Below, piece by piece: positions 41,027 through 44,661 of a stretch of 44,661 nt of DNA (positions are counted from its first letter, which is position 1; every line of letters starts with the position of its first letter). The stretch comes from Haliea sp. (lineage in GTDB: Bacteria; Pseudomonadota; Gammaproteobacteria; Pseudomonadales; Halieaceae): NCBI GenBank assembly GCA_009937575.1, contig JAACFI010000002.1:1-44661 (forward strand). The letters run 5' to 3'. The position numbers and the translations under genes were made by a program. A model generated the notes under the pieces. The model ran no database searches. It had not been told where the DNA came from and saw only the letters and a list, made by a program, of their open reading frames with translations.

Positions 41027-43468
41027 ATGAATAATAAACATACCGGACAGGAAATTTTGGAAGAGTTGCCGGCAACCAGTAAAAAAACGCTGGCTGCCAT
41101 GGTATCTGCGGTGATCGGCTCGACGTCGATGGCCAATGCCCAGAACCTCACGCTGGAAGAGGTCATTGTCACCGCCACCAAGCGCAAATCCACCCTGCAG
41201 TCCCTGCCACAGGCGATCACCGCCTTTACCACCGAGGATATCAAACGTCAGGGCTTTGCTGTTCTGGACGACTACGCCAACAGTATTCCCAGCCTGGCAT
41301 TTGCACGGCGCGAACCTGCCGGCACCTCCGTCGTTTTCCGCGGGGTGGCCGCCTCGGGCATCCAGTACGGCACCAACCCGTCCGCCAGTGTCTACCTGGA
41401 TGAGTCTCCAATCACCCAGGCCGGTCTCAACCCCGACCCCCGCCTGATCGACATCGAGCGGATCGAGGCATTGAGCGGACCCCAGGGCACCCTGTTCGGC
41501 GACGCCTCCCAATCCGGCACCCTGCGTATCATTACCAACAAGGCCGATCCCACCCAGATGTCTGGCTGGGTGGAGGGCAACGTCGCCTATGTCGAGGACA
41601 GCGACGACCTGGATAACGATATATCTGGAATGGTCAACATTCCACTCATCGAGGACAAGCTGGCAGTGCGCCTGGTGGGCTTTCGCAGCGACGAAGCAGG
41701 TTATGTCGATAACGTGCTTGGCGAGAGCCAGGCCGACCAGTGGGTGGAAAGTCGGATCGCCTCCGGATTGCCGGTGCGTGAGCGATTCGACAATGCCAAC
41801 CGGGTCGACGACGACGTCAATTCCGCAGAAACCGTGGGAGGTCGTGCGGCACTGCGGTGGTTCATCAACGACGACTGGACCGTGGACATTGCCGGCATCA
41901 TCCAGAACCTCGACGTGGACGGTTATGGCGACGTCAACCTTGGCCTGGACGATCGCGAGCAGGTGCGCTTCGAAAACGAGGAACTGTCCGACGACTGGTA
42001 CCAGGTCAGCGTCAGCCTGGAGGGCAACCTGGGCTTCGCCGACATGGTGCTGACCGGCAGCTACTTCAACCGCGAGTTGACTTACGATGCGGACGCCACG
42101 GACTATCTGCACGATTTCGACCAGAAGTACAATCCCTCCTACTACGCCATCTACGACTTCACCGGGGCGCCCCGGGGATTTGTTATCCAGGACCAGGACG
42201 ATGACCGCTGGACGGTGGAGGGGCGCCTCACAACACCCCTCGATTCCGACAGCCGTTGGAACGGCCTGGTGGGCTTTTTCTACGGCAAACTGGATCGGGA
42301 ACAATTGAACATTTCGGACGTACGCGGCTTCAGTAATACCGAGTACTACGCCAACCTGGGTTACTATTACCTCAACTACCTGGCGAACTCGCCCTATTAC
42401 AACCCGAATTACGCGACCTTCCACAATACCGGCTCCGACAACTGGTTCTTCGGCGCTTACGACCTGGACCTCGAGCAGGTCGCGATTTTTGGCGAGGTCA
42501 CCTGGGACGCCACCGAGAAACTGAGCTTCACCGCCGGCGCCCGCTGGTTCGACCACGAACAGGAATTCAAGCTGCAACAGGGCGACCTGCTGGAGGACAG
42601 GTCGGTCAACGTGGAGCGCAACTACTTCTACACCAACGAGACCAAGAATTTCAGCGAGGACGACTGGGTTCCCCGGTTGAACGCCACCTACCAGATTAAC
42701 GACGACGTACTCACCTATGTCACCTACTCCGAAGGATTCCGCAGTGGTGGTGCGAACCCGCTGCGCAATACGTCTGTCCTGCCGGATGAATACGACTCGG
42801 ATACCCTGAAAAACTACGAAATCGGCCTGAAGAGCGAGTGGTTCGACAATACCCTGCGTTTCAACGCGGTGGCGTACCATATGCAATGGGACGACATCCA
42901 GATCCAGGTGAATGATCCCTTCGCGTTTTCCCTTGGCATTGTCAATTTTTCGGAGGCCGAGATTGACGGTTTCGAGGGCGAAATCAGCTGGCTGCCGGCT
43001 GTAGGTTGGGATATCACCGCCAATTTCGCTTTTATCAATGCAGAGATCTCGGAAGACAATACCATCGAGGAGAATGGCGTGGTGATTGCCGAGGTGTCGG
43101 ACGGCACCCAGCTGCCCATCACCCCCGAGGAGAAAGGCAGTATCGCCATACAGTACACCTTCCAGAACCAGCTGTTCGACGCGGAACCTTTTGTGCGCCT
43201 GGACTGGGTCTACGTGGGTGAATCGGTCAACTCACTCGACGGCACCGAATCCATCGTATTCACCCAGGGGGCCACCGACCAGCCGGATTACGACATCGGC
43301 AACCTGCGCATGGGCCTGGACGCGGAAAAGTGGAGTGCCACTTTTTACGTCAACAATCTCACCGATGAAAACGCCAAGCAATTCTACAATAATCGTTGGG
43401 GTTCCAGGCAGCGCATATCCATCAACAAGCCTCGGAATATCGGACTGACCCTTCGCTGGCGCTTTTAA
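41027..43468 (+). CDS. TonB-dependent outer membrane receptor
   Basis: 813 residues from ATG 41027; a GTG at 41000 is possible. A rather long N-terminal stretch precedes the export signal ('KKTLAAMVSAVIGSTSMANA'). Then come a TonB-box-like 'TLEEVIVTATKR', the plug domain ('SLPQAITAFTTEDIKRQGF', 'VVFRGVAASG', 'IERIEALSGPQGTLFGDAS') and a beta-barrel ending in aromatic Phe ('PRNIGLTLRWRF'), as outer membrane proteins require. It is of the general TBDT class used for siderophores, vitamins, sugars and other nutrients. The shared operator-like site links it to the catabolic island, which suggests uptake of that pathway's substrate, an inference. It ends 13 bases before the convergent oxidase. Confidence 0.9.
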   Translation: MNNKHTGQEILEELPATSKKTLAAMVSAVIGSTSMANAQNLTLEEVIVTATKRKSTLQSLPQAITAFTTEDIKRQGFAVLDDYANSIPSLAFARREPAGTSVVFRGVAASGIQYGTNPSASVYLDESPITQAGLNPDPRLIDIERIEALSGPQGTLFGDASQSGTLRIITNKADPTQMSGWVEGNVAYVEDSDDLDNDISGMVNIPLIEDKLAVRLVGFRSDEAGYVDNVLGESQADQWVESRIASGLPVRERFDNANRVDDDVNSAETVGGRAALRWFINDDWTVDIAGIIQNLDVDGYGDVNLGLDDREQVRFENEELSDDWYQVSVSLEGNLGFADMVLTGSYFNRELTYDADATDYLHDFDQKYNPSYYAIYDFTGAPRGFVIQDQDDDRWTVEGRLTTPLDSDSRWNGLVGFFYGKLDREQLNISDVRGFSNTEYYANLGYYYLNYLANSPYYNPNYATFHNTGSDNWFFGAYDLDLEQVAIFGEVTWDATEKLSFTAGARWFDHEQEFKLQQGDLLEDRSVNVERNYFYTNETKNFSEDDWVPRLNATYQINDDVLTYVTYSEGFRSGGANPLRNTSVLPDEYDSDTLKNYEIGLKSEWFDNTLRFNAVAYHMQWDDIQIQVNDPFAFSLGIVNFSEAEIDGFEGEISWLPAVGWDITANFAFINAEISEDNTIEENGVVIAEVSDGTQLPITPEEKGSIAIQYTFQNQLFDAEPFVRLDWVYVGESVNSLDGTESIVFTQGATDQPDYDIGNLRMGLDAEKWSATFYVNNLTDENAKQFYNNRWGSRQRISINKPRNIGLTLRWRF

Positions 43469-43481
43469 ATACTGGTGCTGG

Positions 43482-44661
43482 CTAGAACAGGTCCAGCAAC
43501 TTGAAATACAGCATGCCCATCGCCATCCCCGGCCGGCGCAGGTAGCGCCCGCCGGGAAAGGCCCGGTGACGGATTTTACTCAATATCTCCAGACGCCGTG
43601 TTTCACCGGCGATCGCCTCCGCTATAACCCGTGCCATGATATGCGTCGGGGCCACACCGTGGCCTGAAAACGCCTGGATATAGAAGACGTTGTCTGCCAG
43701 TTTACCCAGCTGCGGCATCCGGTTGATACCGATTCCCATTTGGCCATCCCAGGCGAAATCGATGCCCACCCCGGCCAGCTGCGGGAAGATGTTCAGCATC
43801 TTGCGTTGCATCACCTGCTCGTAGTTGGTGGGCACCAGCCCCGTGTAGTTCGACAGTCCACCAAAAAGCAGGCGCCGGTCCTGGGTCAATCTAAAATAGT
43901 CCAGGGCCGTTCGTGGGTCACAGACGGCCACGTCCTGTGGTAATACTGAGTGAGCCACTTCCTCTGACAGTGGTTCAGTGGCGATAATGCAACTGCAGCC
44001 TGGCAAGATACGCTTGGCCAGGTGGGGAACCAGGTCACCCATGTAGGCGTTACCGCAAAGCACCACCCGGCTCGCTTTCACTGAGCCATTCTCAGTCCAC
44101 AGTGTCACCCTGTCACCGTGTTCGATCCGCGTGACGCGCGTCTGTTCAAAAAAGCGGGCGCCCTGCCCCTTTGCGGCGTGCGCCTCACCAAGGCAGAGGT
44201 TCATGGGATGGAGGTGTCCGCCACCCGAGGCATTGACCATCCCGCCAATGTAGGCGTCTGAACCCACGTACTGCTTCACCTCGCTGGCGTCGAGCAGCCT
44301 GCGCTCGTGGGGATTGCCGGCATCAGCCTCCTTGCGCTGTGTCTCCTCGAACCAGCGCATGTGCCTGGGCTTCAGAGCGACGTCGCAATACCCCCAACGC
44401 AGGTCGCAATCGATGTCGTATTTGGCCACCCGCTCGCGGATAATCTCCACGCATTCCAGCCCCATTTCGTAAATTGCCCGGACACCCTCCTCACCGATGA
44501 CCTTGCCGAACTGGCTGGCGTTGTGCCCCACGCCGCCGATAATCTGCCCGCCGTTGCGCCCACTGGCTCCCCAGCAAAGCCTGTTCGCTTCCAGCAAAAC
44601 CACCTGGTAGCCTCGTTCAGAAAGCTCCAGCGCCGTATTGACGCCACTGAATCCTCCGCCG
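43482..44661 (-). CDS. FAD-dependent amine oxidase, PuuB-like (5' end outside window)
   Basis: 392 residues are visible; the frame stays open to the window edge and begins inside the FAD motif (G-G-G-F-S-G-V-N-T-A-L-E-L). The DAO-fold features are 'LLEANRLCWGASGRNGGQ', 'RVVLCGNAYMGDLVPHLAKR', 'DYFRLTQDRRLLFGGLSNY' and the closing 'FYIQAFSGHGVAPTHIMARV'. This matches gamma-glutamylputrescine oxidase PuuB (about 430 residues), so only about 30-40 residues are missing. PuuB oxidises the free amine of gamma-glutamylputrescine to an aldehyde. It fits with the GS-like ligase at 12011-13393, although the two are 30 kb apart. Other DAO amine oxidases remain possible. Confidence 0.85.
   Translation of the reverse strand, partial: GGGFSGVNTALELSERGYQVVLLEANRLCWGASGRNGGQIIGGVGHNASQFGKVIGEEGVRAIYEMGLECVEIIRERVAKYDIDCDLRWGYCDVALKPRHMRWFEETQRKEADAGNPHERRLLDASEVKQYVGSDAYIGGMVNASGGGHLHPMNLCLGEAHAAKGQGARFFEQTRVTRIEHGDRVTLWTENGSVKASRVVLCGNAYMGDLVPHLAKRILPGCSCIIATEPLSEEVAHSVLPQDVAVCDPRTALDYFRLTQDRRLLFGGLSNYTGLVPTNYEQVMQRKMLNIFPQLAGVGIDFAWDGQMGIGINRMPQLGKLADNVFYIQAFSGHGVAPTHIMARVIAEAIAGETRRLEILSKIRHRAFPGGRYLRRPGMAMGMLYFKLLDLF

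Noticed and set aside
41024-42886. A 620-codon open frame on the strand opposite the TonB receptor
   Set aside because: It lies wholly inside the receptor gene in mirror frame, its translation is a Val/Gln/Gly-rich string with no domain pattern, and long antisense frames are expected in GC-rich genes.
1-44661. CRISPR arrays, tRNA or rRNA genes, insertion sequences, prophage or integrase genes
   Set aside because: None was seen on reading both strands; apparent short repeats were the two inverted elements and the operator-like sites already listed.

Overview
The window reads as a GC-rich chromosomal segment of a marine gammaproteobacterium, most like the Halieaceae/Cellvibrionales group. The reasons are the DUF2878/chalcone-isomerase-like pair, the TonB receptor paired with a TPR-sulfotransferase and a 2-oxoglutarate oxygenase, the many PYROXD2-type flavoproteins, and a REP-like GTAGGGTGCGC repeat. 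This placement is inference from gene content only. No tRNA, rRNA, CRISPR array, transposase or phage gene was seen, and no gene-free stretch exceeds 300 bases.

Bases 1-9300 are mostly housekeeping and transport: the end of a LysR regulator, a GlpD-type flavoprotein dehydrogenase, an AspT/YidE-type transporter, a small envelope/unknown pair (chalcone-isomerase-like and DUF2878), a SnoaL-like protein, a SulP anion transporter with STAS domain, and an isocitrate-dehydrogenase-like enzyme with an internal domain duplication. Two copies of a perfect inverted-repeat element sit here.

Bases 9435-37286 look like one large catabolic island for a nitrogenous, probably N-methylated and polyamine-like substrate. 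It holds an agmatinase; an AraC regulator, glutamine-synthetase-like ligase and flavoprotein oxidase in one operon; two diverged copies of a three-gene module (flavoprotein 1, flavoprotein 2, GcvT/DmdA-like methyl or aminomethyl transferase) in opposite orientation; two class III aminotransferases; a 125-residue relic or derivative of formyl-THF deformylase; a Rieske oxygenase carrying the Glu/His/His spacing of quaternary-amine demethylases; an ADP-forming acyl-CoA synthetase; a TetR-GNAT fusion regulator and a second BetI-like regulator; an acyl-CoA dehydrogenase; and a complete PotFGHI-type ABC importer. A gamma-glutamylputrescine-oxidase-like flavoprotein runs off the right end.

Bases 37342-43468 hold a surface or outer-membrane block: TPR-sulfotransferase, six-bladed-propeller-like protein, aspartyl/asparaginyl beta-hydroxylase and TonB-dependent receptor.

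A working model (inference): substrate enters through the TonB receptor and the Pot importer. The Rieske enzyme and the flavoprotein/GcvT modules remove N-linked C1 units to tetrahydrofolate. The GS-like ligase, PuuB-like oxidase and aminotransferases remove nitrogen, and the acyl-CoA synthetase and dehydrogenase feed the carbon skeleton to central metabolism. Two near-identical 19-base operator-like palindromes, before the BetI-like gene and before the TonB receptor, suggest that uptake and catabolism are one regulon. The substrate is not identifiable from sequence; no aldehyde dehydrogenase, Rieske reductase or PuuD-type hydrolase is present in the window.
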